A stretch of DNA of 64,000 nucleotides from Prochlorococcus sp. AG-409-J16 (GTDB lineage: Bacteria > Cyanobacteriota > Cyanobacteriia > PCC-6307 > Cyanobiaceae): assembly GCA_003215655.1 (NCBI GenBank), contig QCKB01000001.1, positions 186,001 through 250,000 of the forward strand, given 5' to 3'. The position numbers were made by a program, and so were the translations under genes. The notes below the pieces were generated by a model. The model made no database searches, was not told the origin of the DNA, and saw only the letters and a list, made by a program, of their open reading frames with translations. Shown here piece after piece: positions 43,308 through 52,984 of this stretch. The stretch's first letter is position 1; each line of letters opens with the position of its first letter.

Positions 43308-43829
43308 ATGAAGCAACGGTTCATCCCTCTATATATCCCTTACACAAAAATCAGCATTGCTGGTTTATCAGGCTTTGCTTCCATGAACTTTAAGCTTAGG
43401 AGAGAAGGTTATAAAAGCAGCAAAGCAATTACTCAATCATGCCTAGGAAATATTGCCATATATGCAATCTATCAAACCCTATTGGTGGGATTTAAAACAG
43501 AGTTGCTACGCAAAAAAGGATTAATAACTAAGTCAGATCAAGCTACTATTCTTATACAAACAATCAAAGAATCGTTAAAAGATGGAGCGACAATAAGTCT
43601 TTCGATTGGGCTCTTAATATTTATCTGCCCATGGCTATACCTGCCTTTTTCTATACTCGGCCTTGTTGGCATAGGTACAACTTCCGTGGATTTATTTAAT
43701 GTCTTTTGGGATGGACTTGATGAAAAGAATAAAGCCGAGCTCCTTGAAATATCAAAAGAAGCTGGTGTGAACCTTAGATTATTGCTAAATGGAGGCAACA
43801 ATTATCTGCGCAATATGTACGCCAATTAA
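43308..43829 (+). CDS. Hypothetical membrane-associated protein
   Basis: A 173-residue protein with hydrophobic segments around residues 45-60 and 95-130 (ISLSIGLLIFICPWLYLPFS) and a charged C-terminal helix. I cannot assign the family; the plan resembles small picocyanobacterial membrane proteins. Before it lies a 297-base gap containing a 7-base inverted repeat TTACTAG-ATTT-CTAGTAA (43102-43119). Confidence 0.6.
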   Translation: MKQRFIPLYIPYTKISIAGLSGFASMNFKLRREGYKSSKAITQSCLGNIAIYAIYQTLLVGFKTELLRKKGLITKSDQATILIQTIKESLKDGATISLSIGLLIFICPWLYLPFSILGLVGIGTTSVDLFNVFWDGLDEKNKAELLEISKEAGVNLRLLLNGGNNYLRNMYAN

Positions 43830-43887
43830 ATAAATAGTTTAAAATGTATAGTATTAACACTGAAAGATGGCTTAACTTAATACCATC

Positions 43888-44952
43888 CTAAAGGAGACCA
43901 TCTTTTAGATCTTGGTTGAAATCTTCACTTATGTTTTCCTGAAGGCTTATTATTACCAACTCAATTCCAGAATCATTTGGCTTCCATACGTTGGTAGGAG
44001 CCGACTCGAACCAAGAAGCAAGTCTTGGGCCGACCATCTGTAATTGCAATGGAAGCTCCTTGCCAGACAACCAAATCCTGCCCTTAACCCTTACAAGCTG
44101 ATAGTCAGAAGCTAGTAATTGCAATAATTCCTCAGTTTTTTTTCTATCAATCGTTACCTCAAGCCTTATGGTCCAAGTTGTAACTTGGACATGACTATGT
44201 TCGTGCACATGTTCAATATCATTATGACTAATATCTACTGATTTATCTAGTTCATCTCTAGAGAAATCACGATCCAAGCCTAATACCAATGATGGATCCA
44301 CTTGACCATGACTAATTGGGATAGCAATAGTCCCCTTTCTCGCCTTATTTAAGAGTTCTGAACTCACCTCATTTAAATCGTTAGGAGATAAAAGATCTGC
44401 TCGACTAATCAATAAAAGATCTGCCGCCTGAATCTGATTAGAAAACAATTCATTCAAAGGGGTGAGATGATCAATATTTGGATCATCAACCCGCTGCCTT
44501 TCTAAAGCAGAAGGATCTCCGACAGGGCTCCCAGCGGCTAACGCCTCACCATCTACAAGAGTTATTACTCCATTGAGATGGACTCGAGATCTAATGGCAG
44601 GCCAATCAAGTGCTTGCAATAAAGGTCGAGGCAATGCCAAACCACTTGTTTCTATAACTATTCCATCCAGTTGCTCAGATCGAGCCAGTAAGGCCTCAAT
44701 AGAAGGTAAGAATTCTTCCTGAACTGTGCAACAAAGGCATCCATTATTTAATTCAATAAGTCTGTCTTCTATTTCATCTTCTGAACAAAATCCACAACTT
44801 TTAACTAAATCCCCATCCAATCCAACACTGCCAAACTCATTCACCATTACACCCAATCTAAGACCGCTACTTGAAAGTAAATAGCGTAAAAGAGTTGTTT
44901 TTCCAGTCCCAAGAAAGCCTGTTACGATAGTAATTGGTATACGGCTAGACAT
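43888..44952 (-). CDS. cobW: CobW-type G3E GTPase / metal chaperone
   Basis: A 354-residue P-loop GTPase. Walker A GFLGTGKTT is at residues 12-20, the metal-binding CLCC motif at 72-75 (Cys72, Cys74, Cys75), and the ETSGLALPRP block follows. A His-rich linker (HNDIEHVHEHSHV) separates it from the CobW C-terminal domain, a mark of metal delivery, often zinc or cobalt. No Zur site or cobalamin gene is adjacent, so the metal is not settled. Confidence 0.9.
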   Translation of the reverse strand: MSSRIPITIVTGFLGTGKTTLLRYLLSSSGLRLGVMVNEFGSVGLDGDLVKSCGFCSEDEIEDRLIELNNGCLCCTVQEEFLPSIEALLARSEQLDGIVIETSGLALPRPLLQALDWPAIRSRVHLNGVITLVDGEALAAGSPVGDPSALERQRVDDPNIDHLTPLNELFSNQIQAADLLLISRADLLSPNDLNEVSSELLNKARKGTIAIPISHGQVDPSLVLGLDRDFSRDELDKSVDISHNDIEHVHEHSHVQVTTWTIRLEVTIDRKKTEELLQLLASDYQLVRVKGRIWLSGKELPLQLQMVGPRLASWFESAPTNVWKPNDSGIELVIISLQENISEDFNQDLKDGLL

Positions 44953-44992
44953 AAATTAATTCCATTGCTTAATAATTAGATTAAATATTTAG

Positions 44993-45481
44993 TTAACATC
45001 CAAGGCTATAACTAGTACTCTCTCCCGTGACTTTGTTTGAGCCCTCTGCCATTGAACAAAGTTCTTTCTGTTGAACTCTGTTTAGGACAGCATTCGTAAA
45101 ATCTGCCCCCTCAATAAGAGCATCAGAGAAAGTACTCTCCATAAGAAGTGCATTAGTGAAATTTACGTCCCTCAAGTCTGCTCCTTCAAATAAACTCGCA
45201 AAAGCAACTACATCCTCCAAATCAGCACTATTTAAATTTGCTCCTTGCAGCTGACTATTATTAAAAACAGCTCCCCTAAGGTCTGACCCACTTAAATCAA
45301 CTCCTCGAAGATCTGTCTTGACAAACTCAAGGCCTTTCAAATCAAGACCATGCATATCTGGGGAAATCACCAGCTCATCTTGATTCCTTATCTCTGGTGG
45401 AGTTTTAGCCCAAACAACTGAAGTAGAGAAGAAGAATCCGAAAATCAAAAGTGTTATCAACACAATTGATCGGATTCTCAT
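44993..45481 (-). CDS. Exported pentapeptide-repeat protein
   Basis: A 162-residue protein from ATG at 45481 (an upstream ATG at 45505 would add eight atypical residues). A signal peptide (MRIRSIVLITLLIFG, cleavage near VWA-KT) is followed by about 16 A(D/N)LxG repeats such as VDLSG, SDLRG, ANLNS and ADFTN. The C-terminus has two cysteines, KELCSMAEG and the last residue, exactly as in the paralogue at 3958-4431. Probably lumenal; role unknown. Confidence 0.85.
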   Translation of the reverse strand: MRIRSIVLITLLIFGFFFSTSVVWAKTPPEIRNQDELVISPDMHGLDLKGLEFVKTDLRGVDLSGSDLRGAVFNNSQLQGANLNSADLEDVVAFASLFEGADLRDVNFTNALLMESTFSDALIEGADFTNAVLNRVQQKELCSMAEGSNKVTGESTSYSLGC

Positions 45482-45576
45482 CCATAAAGCATCACCTAAA
45501 AACATTTGAGATCAAGTAGGCCACTAGCCACTAATTTATCTATTCACGTTATGCCAAAAACGCCAACTAACACACC

Positions 45577-46194
45577 ATGGCCATGACATTGAGAGTTGTG
45601 GTTCCCCCACATCCACTTATTGGGCATTGGCTAACCATTCTGAGAAATGCTTCAACCCCCTCTCCTCTTTATTCAACAGCCTTGGAAGAGCTTGGCCGAT
45701 GGCTTACTTATGAAGCATTGAGAGAATGGCTACCTCACCGCAGAGAAGAAGTTGCCACACCAAGTTCCAGAACCGAAGGCATAATTATTGAACCATCTGT
45801 TCCTTTAATTGCTATACCAATAATCCCAGTAGGCATCTGGCTGTGGGAAGGAGGTAAACAAGTATTGCCAAATGCCTCTCTTTGCCTTGAAGGAACACCA
45901 AAAACAGTCGAAAAGAATGCAGGGATAATTATTTATTTAGATCAAATTGCCAATGGAAACAGGCTAAAAACTTTATTAAACACTCTTCAAGAAAAGAAAG
46001 TTGCAGCACAAAGGTTAAGAGTAATAACCGCCTTGGCTTCCAGCCCAGGCCTTACAGAAATTGGAAAAACTTTCCCAGAACTCACTATTTATACTTCTTG
46101 TATAGACCCTGAAGTTTCCAAAGAGGGGTTGATTCTTCCTGGAATAGGAAATCCCGTCTTACGGGTTAACACCAGAATCTCAAGCCCGATCTAG
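45577..46194 (+). CDS. Degenerate uracil phosphoribosyltransferase homologue
   Basis: A 205-residue protein that aligns with UPRTase over the whole length: VVVPPHPLIGHWLTILRNAS, LTYEALREWLP, and PGIGNPVLRVNT near the C-terminus. The PRPP-binding DPMLATGGS motif is replaced by LDQIANGNR, and the uracil-binding PGLGDAGDR by PGIGNPVLR. It has therefore probably lost catalysis, or uses another substrate. Single gene. Confidence 0.8.
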   Translation: MAMTLRVVVPPHPLIGHWLTILRNASTPSPLYSTALEELGRWLTYEALREWLPHRREEVATPSSRTEGIIIEPSVPLIAIPIIPVGIWLWEGGKQVLPNASLCLEGTPKTVEKNAGIIIYLDQIANGNRLKTLLNTLQEKKVAAQRLRVITALASSPGLTEIGKTFPELTIYTSCIDPEVSKEGLILPGIGNPVLRVNTRISSPI

Positions 46195-46218
46195 GATTAG
46201 GGTAATTCAATTGCTCCA

Positions 46219-46518
46219 ATGAGTCAGTATCGTGACCAATCATCTGGCAGCTTGTCTTCTTTGATTAGCGGCGTAGTGCTAGGGGCAGCAGGAGTTGCCT
46301 GGTGGCTTATTTCTGAAGCTGAACGAAGACAAAAAAGTCGTAAACAAAAAGCGATGTTGTATGCGCCAAGAATTCAAGATGGCTCTGAAGCCTTTGAGCC
46401 ATCCACAACAGAAGTTAAAAAAGAAAATAATGAACAGCTCGAACATCGTGTTGAGCAACTAAATGCTGCAATTGCAGATGTAAGGAAACAGCTTGAAGAT
46501 CTTGGAGCAAGAACCTAA
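46219..46518 (+). CDS. Small protein with a membrane anchor and coiled coil
   Basis: A 99-residue protein. One hydrophobic span (SGVVLGAAGVAWWLI, residues 17-31), a basic stretch (RRQKSRKQK), then a C-terminal coiled coil (NNEQLEHRVEQLNAAIADVR). The family is a conserved cyanobacterial hypothetical without a known role. It follows the UPRT-like gene by 24 bases and may share its transcript. Confidence 0.72.
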   Translation: MSQYRDQSSGSLSSLISGVVLGAAGVAWWLISEAERRQKSRKQKAMLYAPRIQDGSEAFEPSTTEVKKENNEQLEHRVEQLNAAIADVRKQLEDLGART

Positions 46519-46575
46519 AGAACTAATAAATAGGCACCTTTGACACCTTCTTAAACAAGCTCCCTTTAGAAAAAC

Positions 46576-48246
46576 ATGCTCCGATCAGCAGCTATTACGC
46601 AAGGAGTTCAGCGATCTCCAAACCGCGCGATGCTACGTGCAGTTGGCTTCAAAGATAAAGACTTTGGCAAGCCAATTATTGGAATAGCCAATGGCTACAG
46701 CACAATTACACCATGCAATATTGGCCTAAACGAACTAGCTCTTAGGTCCGAAGAATCAGCTCGAATAGCTGGTGCAATGCCTCAAATGTTTGGAACAATT
46801 ACAGTCAGCGATGGCATCTCAATGGGAACAGAGGGAATGAAATATTCCCTTGTCTCAAGAGAAGTAATAGCTGATGCCATAGAAACAGCCTGTAATGCAC
46901 AGAGCATGGATGGCGTACTTGCTATAGGCGGTTGCGACAAAAATATGCCTGGTGCGATTCTGGCTATGGCAAGAATGAATATTCCTGCAATATTTGTTTA
47001 TGGAGGAACTATCAAACCAGGGAAACTCGCAGGATCAGATTTAACAGTGGTAAGCGCTTTTGAAGCGGTCGGTCAACTTGCGAGTGGGAAGATCGATGAA
47101 GAACAACTATTAGCTGTCGAAAAAAATGCATGTCCTGGCGCAGGAAGTTGTGGTGGCATGTTTACTGCAAATACAATGTCGGCTGTAATTGAAACAATGG
47201 GGTTAAGCCTTCCATACAGTTCAACAATGGCGGCTGAGGACTCTGAAAAATCTATTAGCGCTAGCAGAAGTGCAGAGGTTCTGGTTGAAGCAATAAAATC
47301 AAATATCCGACCATTAGATTTACTAACTAAAGAAGCATTTGAAAACGCTATAAGTGTAATTATGGCTGTAGGTGGTTCGACAAATGCTGTTCTTCATCTA
47401 CTTGCTATTGCCCGAACTGCAGGCGTCAATTTAGACATCGATGATTTTGAACGTATTCGTCAAAAAGTGCCTGTTATATGTGATCTCAAGCCTAGTGGCA
47501 GTTTTGTAACCGTTGACCTTCATAAAGCTGGCGGGATTCCTCAAGTCATGAAGATTTTGCTCGACGGAGGTTTAATTAATGGTTCCTGCAAAAATATTGA
47601 AGGGAAAACAATAAATGAACTTCTTAAAGATGTCCCCTCAGACCCCCCAAAGAATCAAAATGTCATTCTTCCACTGTCCTCGCCCCTTTATAAGAAAGGT
47701 CATCTAGCAATATTGAAAGGTAATTTAGCGACTGAAGGAAGCGTCGCTAAGATCAGTGGTGTAAAAACACCTGTACTTACTGGTCCAGCAAAAGTCTTTG
47801 AAAGCGAGGAAGAATGTCTAGAAGCGATTCTTGCAAGCAAAATCAAAGCAGGAGATGTTGTTGTAATTAGGTATGAAGGACCCGTAGGAGGACCAGGCAT
47901 GAGAGAAATGCTTGCTCCAACATCAGCAATAGTTGGACAAGGTCTTGGAGATAAGGTCGCTCTTATTACAGATGGTCGTTTCAGCGGCGGCACTTATGGG
48001 CTAGTCGTAGGACATGTTGCGCCTGAAGCTGCTGTTGGAGGTGCAATTGGTCTCATAGAAGAAGGTGACAGCATTACTGTTGATGCCAATCGACTCTTAA
48101 TTCAACTCAACATAGATGGAGCAGAATTAGAGAAAAGAAGAAGCACATGGAAGAAGCCAGCACCTAGATATAAGAAAGGAATCCTGGGTAAATATGCTCG
48201 TCTAGTTAGCAGCTCAAGCAGTGGCGCAGTTACAGATCAAGCCTAA
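46576..48246 (+). CDS. ilvD: Dihydroxy-acid dehydratase
   Basis: A 556-residue iron-sulfur dehydratase of branched-chain amino acid synthesis. Cluster ligands are in [10 protein letters not shown] and [16 protein letters not shown]. The C-terminal [15 protein letters not shown] block is also conserved. The length is standard. Convergent with the hypothetical gene at 48250 with no visible terminator. Confidence 0.97.
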   Translation: MLRSAAITQGVQRSPNRAMLRAVGFKDKDFGKPIIGIANGYSTITPCNIGLNELALRSEESARIAGAMPQMFGTITVSDGISMGTEGMKYSLVSREVIADAIETACNAQSMDGVLAIGGCDKNMPGAILAMARMNIPAIFVYGGTIKPGKLAGSDLTVVSAFEAVGQLASGKIDEEQLLAVEKNACPGAGSCGGMFTANTMSAVIETMGLSLPYSSTMAAEDSEKSISASRSAEVLVEAIKSNIRPLDLLTKEAFENAISVIMAVGGSTNAVLHLLAIARTAGVNLDIDDFERIRQKVPVICDLKPSGSFVTVDLHKAGGIPQVMKILLDGGLINGSCKNIEGKTINELLKDVPSDPPKNQNVILPLSSPLYKKGHLAILKGNLATEGSVAKISGVKTPVLTGPAKVFESEEECLEAILASKIKAGDVVVIRYEGPVGGPGMREMLAPTSAIVGQGLGDKVALITDGRFSGGTYGLVVGHVAPEAAVGGAIGLIEEGDSITVDANRLLIQLNIDGAELEKRRSTWKKPAPRYKKGILGKYARLVSSSSSGAVTDQA

Positions 48247-48249
48247 AAA

Positions 48250-48684
48250 TTAATTTTCTTCAGTACTAACAAATAAAGCCCGAAGTCTTCTAGCTAAAGC
48301 CTCTAAAGGTGCTCCATCATTAGGAGCACTACACCTCTTGCCAGTTTTACCATCCATCCAAACCGGATGCTGTCCTTGCCAAAGGATTGGTCTTTCTGGC
48401 TGATCCAACCAACTAAGCAAAAGATTCAGATCTTTCCCACTACTATAAATTTCAAGTTCAAGATCCTTTTCTGGATACCTTGAGCCTTCTTGATCTCGAC
48501 ACTCTATTCTTGCAATCAAATCAGTAGAGATTGCATTAAAGACGTCTAGATCACGTTCCCCATCTTTCTGTAAAAATTCATCTGAGCCTATAACTATGAC
48601 TGCATGCCTCCAAGGCTTAAAGCAAACATCTGCAGCTGCAGCGACTATGGAAGTCCAATCTTGATTGAAATCAGGAGATTGCAC
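48250..48684 (-). CDS. Conserved-looking hypothetical protein, 144 residues
   Basis: A soluble alpha/beta protein with no membrane segment. Core segments are WRHAVIVIGSDEFLQKDGER and GSRYPEKDLELEIYSSGKDL, ending LEALARRLRALF. I cannot name the family, although it looks like a cyanobacterial core hypothetical. Its start overlaps the 3' end of the CIA30 gene by 14 bases, so it is probably cotranscribed and coupled with it. Confidence 0.7.
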   Translation of the reverse strand: MQSPDFNQDWTSIVAAAADVCFKPWRHAVIVIGSDEFLQKDGERDLDVFNAISTDLIARIECRDQEGSRYPEKDLELEIYSSGKDLNLLLSWLDQPERPILWQGQHPVWMDGKTGKRCSAPNDGAPLEALARRLRALFVSTEEN

Positions 48685-49252
48685 TAATTGAACGTAGTAG
48701 TAATTGAATAGGTCCTGATCTAAAACCTGGATTCAACTGACCAGCCTGACCAAACTTTGAATGAAGCAACTGGAATTGAGTAATACTTGAGGGATCGAAG
48801 CTAACAGGCAATTTGACAGCCTTAGCACTGATAGTGGCCTCAAGAGAGTCAAAGGGAATTTGAACTTTTGTTGTCCCTATTTCTTTAGTGGGAAATGTAA
48901 ATATCCAGCGAAGTCCCCCATAGAACATCTCAGTTAAACCAAAAAAACTATTTCGACATCCAACTGCGAATTTAAGGTTTCTACCCTCACCATCGACTTC
49001 TAACTGAAAGCTTCTAAATTGAGAAAGGTTTAAAGCTGGCTTAAAAAGTTCTGAACGACAACTAACAAATCCACCTCCCTCCTCAATCAGTTTTCCCTTT
49101 AGCAACAATCCTTGTGATAAAAGGGTGCATCCCGCGCTACTTGAACCTCCCATTATTGAGTCATTAAGGGATGTCCAACCAGAAAAACCTTCTCCAGAGA
49201 ATATCGAAAGTTCTGATTCTGAGTTACATGGATACTCTTTCTTCACATTCAA
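48671..49252 (-). CDS. CIA30-family protein (NDUFAF1-like)
   Basis: A 193-residue beta-sandwich protein with the CIA30 core: WTSLNDSIMGGSSSAGCTLL at residues about 26-45, then GGGFVSCRS and FQLEVDGEGRNLKFAV. CIA30/NDUFAF1 is an assembly factor for complex I in mitochondria; in cyanobacteria it is proposed to help assemble membrane complexes. The last residues match the RSGPIQLLLRSI family ending. It overlaps the next gene. Confidence 0.85.
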   Translation of the reverse strand: MNVKKEYPCNSESELSIFSGEGFSGWTSLNDSIMGGSSSAGCTLLSQGLLLKGKLIEEGGGFVSCRSELFKPALNLSQFRSFQLEVDGEGRNLKFAVGCRNSFFGLTEMFYGGLRWIFTFPTKEIGTTKVQIPFDSLEATISAKAVKLPVSFDPSSITQFQLLHSKFGQAGQLNPGFRSGPIQLLLRSISAIS

Positions 49253-49291
49253 TTTTTAAAAATCAATTTATGAAAGATTGTCTTCCCAATG

Positions 49292-50014
49292 TCATATTCC
49301 ATTAGAAGCAGCTTGATCAGCTATTACAAGTATCTCAGAGTCTGGCTGAACCAATCGAGCGGGTGTCCTAGACGAAGACTCATCAGGGTCAAGCAAGCGT
49401 TTTAAGGCATCTTGCTTGCTGCTACCACTTACCAAGAAAATCACTTTCCTAGCAGCACTCAAGACTTGGGCGGTAAGAGTTATACGATCAAGTCCTTTAC
49501 CAGTTCCTACAGTGACCCAACTATCTTGATTCTGAAGTGCTCTAGTACCTGGGAATAAAGAAGCTGTATGCCCATCTTCCCCAAGGCCTAAAACCATCAA
49601 ATCAAATACAGGAGGTTCACCAATACAAGTCTTCGTCAATACCTTCGCAAAAGCCTCAGCACTAAGAGTAGGTGTCTCCATCTCAACCGTTTGGATTGGG
49701 TAGAAGACTGCTTTCGCTCCAGAAGATGATGCAAATAATGTCTTCTGGAGCATATAAGCATTACTGGCTTCGTCATTTAAGTCGACCCATCGCTCATCTC
49801 CTAAAAACACATCAACTCGGTCCCAAGGCAAATGCTCCTCTCCAACCAAGCTGTAAGCATTAGCTGGTGTACTCCCACCAGCTAATGCAATCTGGGCACG
49901 GTCTTTTTGATCAAGGGCTAAATCTATATATGCAGCCATTGCTTCAGAAGCTCGCCGAGCGAGGTCCTGAAGATCACTAGCAATTACAAGGTTGTATCGC
50001 GCAGTAATTCCCAT
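49292..50014 (-). CDS. pgl: 6-phosphogluconolactonase
   Basis: The second enzyme of the oxidative pentose phosphate pathway. The preferred start is ATG at 50014, one base after the gnd stop; an upstream in-frame start at 50080 lies inside gnd. The product is 240 residues with ALAGGSTPANAYSLV, FLGDERWV and LGLGEDGHTASLFPG, all typical of PGL. It forms a tight operon with gnd, so lactone hydrolysis and the following decarboxylation are made together. Confidence 0.96.
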   Translation of the reverse strand: MGITARYNLVIASDLQDLARRASEAMAAYIDLALDQKDRAQIALAGGSTPANAYSLVGEEHLPWDRVDVFLGDERWVDLNDEASNAYMLQKTLFASSSGAKAVFYPIQTVEMETPTLSAEAFAKVLTKTCIGEPPVFDLMVLGLGEDGHTASLFPGTRALQNQDSWVTVGTGKGLDRITLTAQVLSAARKVIFLVSGSSKQDALKRLLDPDESSSRTPARLVQPDSEILVIADQAASNGI

Positions 50015-50015
50015 C

Positions 50016-51434
50016 TCATTCAAGCCATTCAGTATGGAATGATCCATCTTTATCGACACGCTCATAAGTATGTGATCCAAAGCAATCTCTCATTGCCTGT
50101 ACCAAATTCTGAGGTAATCGAGATGTCCTATAACTATTAATGTAGTCAAGTGTGCTACTAAGGCATGGAACTGGTATTCCAGCTTCTGCAGCCCCCGAAA
50201 CAATCTTAGCCAATCCAGACATCCTGCTATTAATCTGTCCAGCAAACCATGGATCAAGTAAGAGATTCAAAAGCTTAGGGTCGGCATTAAATGCATCCTG
50301 AATTCTCTTTAAAAGGCGAGCTCTAATAATGCAACCACCCTTCCAAATTTGTGCAATGGAATGCATATCTAAATTGTATTTGTACTCATCAGAAGCAATC
50401 CTAAGAAGATCCATCCCCTGGGCATAACTAGCCATGGATGCAGCTATAACTGCATCCATAAGAATAGGCATTCCATTCGATGGATCTCCCATATCAAATG
50501 TTTTTAATGCTGGACCATTCAAAATAGATTCAGCCTTAACTCTTTGAGTTTTCATAGAGCTAATAACACGAGCGTTCAATGAGGAATAAATTGTTGGGAC
50601 AGATGCTCCTAATTCCAACGCACTTACTACAGTCCAAAGACCTGTACCTTTCTGACCAGCCTTATCCATAATTTTCTCAACCAAATCGCTCTTATCATCG
50701 GGATCTTTTGTCCGTAAACAAACTTCTGTGATCTCAACTAGGTATGAAGAAAGCTCCTCCGTTGAATTCCAACTAGAAAAAACATTAGCCATTTCATTAC
50801 CATCCATTCCAGCAACTCTCTTCATTAAGTCATAAGCCTCAGCAAGGATCTGTTCAATTGCATACTCAATCCCGTTATGAACAGTCTTAACAAAATGTCC
50901 TGAACCACCTGGTCCTATATACGTGACACAAGGCCCATCATCAACCTGGGCAGCCATCTTGCAAACAAGGTTCTCTATAGCTTCATAAGAAGCTTTAGTC
51001 CCACCCGGCATCATGCTCGGTCCATCAAAAGCACCTTTTGCTCCCCCTGAAACCCCCATACCTATATATCCAAAGCTTTTACTTTCCAATTTCGCAACGC
51101 GCCTCTCTGTATCTCTAAATTCAGAATTACCTCCATCTATCAAAAGATCACCAGCTTGAAGATATGGCGATATCTGGTCGATAACGGCATCAATTGCAGG
51201 TCCAGCCTTGATCATCATCAATATCCTCCGAGGCCGATCAAGTTTGTCAACGAAATCCTGAAGATCTACAGCTCCTTCAATTTTCTTATTTGCACCTCTA
51301 CCATTTAGGAACTCCTGAGTCTTAGAAAATGTACGGTTGTAGACGACACTAGAAAATCCATTCCTCTCAGCATTTAATACGAGGTTCTCTCCCATAACGC
51401 CAAGACCAATCAACCCAAAATGTGCCTTGGACAT
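50016..51434 (-). CDS. gnd: 6-phosphogluconate dehydrogenase (decarboxylating)
   Basis: A 472-residue enzyme that yields ribulose 5-phosphate and NADPH. The NADP site GLIGLGVMGENL, the catalytic IGMGVSGGAKGAFDGPSMMP and HNGIEYAIEQ blocks are complete, and the C-terminus ends normally. The ATG at 51434 is preferred over an upstream TTG at 51452. The stop sits directly before pgl. Confidence 0.96.
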   Translation of the reverse strand: MSKAHFGLIGLGVMGENLVLNAERNGFSSVVYNRTFSKTQEFLNGRGANKKIEGAVDLQDFVDKLDRPRRILMMIKAGPAIDAVIDQISPYLQAGDLLIDGGNSEFRDTERRVAKLESKSFGYIGMGVSGGAKGAFDGPSMMPGGTKASYEAIENLVCKMAAQVDDGPCVTYIGPGGSGHFVKTVHNGIEYAIEQILAEAYDLMKRVAGMDGNEMANVFSSWNSTEELSSYLVEITEVCLRTKDPDDKSDLVEKIMDKAGQKGTGLWTVVSALELGASVPTIYSSLNARVISSMKTQRVKAESILNGPALKTFDMGDPSNGMPILMDAVIAASMASYAQGMDLLRIASDEYKYNLDMHSIAQIWKGGCIIRARLLKRIQDAFNADPKLLNLLLDPWFAGQINSRMSGLAKIVSGAAEAGIPVPCLSSTLDYINSYRTSRLPQNLVQAMRDCFGSHTYERVDKDGSFHTEWLE

Positions 51435-51568
51435 AATCAACAAGATTTTCAACTTGCGTCAGTGTGACCAAGGCATGCTGAATCGTCTGCAATCTGCTCA
51501 TCAATGTCAGGGTTGACCCATCCTTTGTCAAAAGGCGTTAGTCCACCTTGATCAGAAAAAGCTAGTTT

Positions 51569-52864
51569 TTATATAACTGTTCCATCTGTAATTGTTGCAT
51601 TCTTAACCACCACAACTATTCCATTTCGAATATAAAAACCCTGATCGGCCCTATCCGCCTCTTCAACATGGTCCTTGTTGACGATGGTCACGTTATTACC
51701 TATCCGAGTATTTTTATCCAAGATTGCTCTTCTAACTGTTGAACCTTGCCCTACCCCTAAAGGTATTCCTCCACCACTTCTCAAAATAGTTCTCTCTTCA
51801 GAGGATTCATAGAAATCGGAACCCATAACAAGAGAATCTTGAAGAACAACATCACTTTCGACTCTGCTTCTAACCCCTAAAACGCAATGGTTAATACTGC
51901 AAGATTTAAGAATAGATCCCTCACCAATAATTGATTCAGTAATCTGGGCATCTACTAATTTAGTAGGAGGTAAATACCTAGGCCTTGTATAAATAGGGAA
52001 TTTCTCATCATAGAAACTAAATGGAGGTGATGGTTGCTGAGTAAGCGCCAAATTAGATTCATAAAATGCTCCTATAGTTCCTATATCCTCCCAATAATCG
52101 TCAAAAACATAACTTTTTAATTTATCCCCACGCAAAAGTGACTCAGGAATTATCTCCTTTCCAAAATCTTTATATGATGGGTTTTTATTTAAAAGATCAA
52201 ACAAGGTAGACCTACTAAAGACATAAATACCCATAGAGGCTAGATAAGGTCTTTCTAATGAAGATTCCATAGATAAGCCAAATCTAGACGTATCAAGAGC
52301 CATGGCCTTTAGTGAATCACCCTTAGGTTTTTCACGAAACTCCTTAATATCACCATCATCATCTGTACGCATCAATCCAAATCCTTGAGCTTGTTCTGCA
52401 TTAACAGGAAGTGCCGCTACTGTTAGATCGGCACCTGTAGATCGATGATGTTCAACAAAAAGGCTGTAATCCATTCGATATAATTGATCTCCTGAGAGAA
52501 TTAAGTATTCATCAACATCCCATTCTTGGAATAGCCATTGATACTTTCTAACTGCATCGGCAGTTCCTTCAAACCAAGAAGGGCTTTCAGGTGTCTGTTG
52601 TGCAGCCAATACCTCTACAAAGCCTTGGCCAAATGGCGCACTTAAGTTATAGGTTTGAGTCAAGTGTCTATTTAAAGATGCGCTATTGAACTGAGTCAAT
52701 ACATACATCTTGTTGATACTTGAATTAATGCAGTTACTAATTGGGATATCAATAAGCCGATACTTCCCTGCCAAGGGAACAGCAGGTTTAGCCCTCATCT
52801 TTGTAAGCGGATAGAGGCGAGTTCCTGCTCCACCTCCAAGGATTATGGCCAGTACTCTCTTCAT
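51569..52864 (-). CDS. glgC: Glucose-1-phosphate adenylyltransferase
   Basis: A 431-residue enzyme that makes ADP-glucose for glycogen. The N-terminal [20 protein letters not shown] nucleotide site, the [10 protein letters not shown] motif and the FREKPKG loop are present; a left-handed beta-helix domain with the C-terminal regulatory site follows (about residue 300 on). In cyanobacteria this enzyme is activated by 3-phosphoglycerate. The ATG at 52864 is preferred over a GTG two codons upstream. Confidence 0.96.
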   Translation of the reverse strand: MKRVLAIILGGGAGTRLYPLTKMRAKPAVPLAGKYRLIDIPISNCINSSINKMYVLTQFNSASLNRHLTQTYNLSAPFGQGFVEVLAAQQTPESPSWFEGTADAVRKYQWLFQEWDVDEYLILSGDQLYRMDYSLFVEHHRSTGADLTVAALPVNAEQAQGFGLMRTDDDGDIKEFREKPKGDSLKAMALDTSRFGLSMESSLERPYLASMGIYVFSRSTLFDLLNKNPSYKDFGKEIIPESLLRGDKLKSYVFDDYWEDIGTIGAFYESNLALTQQPSPPFSFYDEKFPIYTRPRYLPPTKLVDAQITESIIGEGSILKSCSINHCVLGVRSRVESDVVLQDSLVMGSDFYESSEERTILRSGGGIPLGVGQGSTVRRAILDKNTRIGNNVTIVNKDHVEEADRADQGFYIRNGIVVVVKNATITDGTVI

Positions 52865-52984
52865 GCACACCTCGTAGCTTGGCGTAGCAATGCAAACCTA
52901 ATAGATTTTTGCAAGTTCCTACATTTAAAAAGTAGATATTCGACAAATCTGTCGAAATACAAAGCAAGAATTCTTTTCGGGGAA

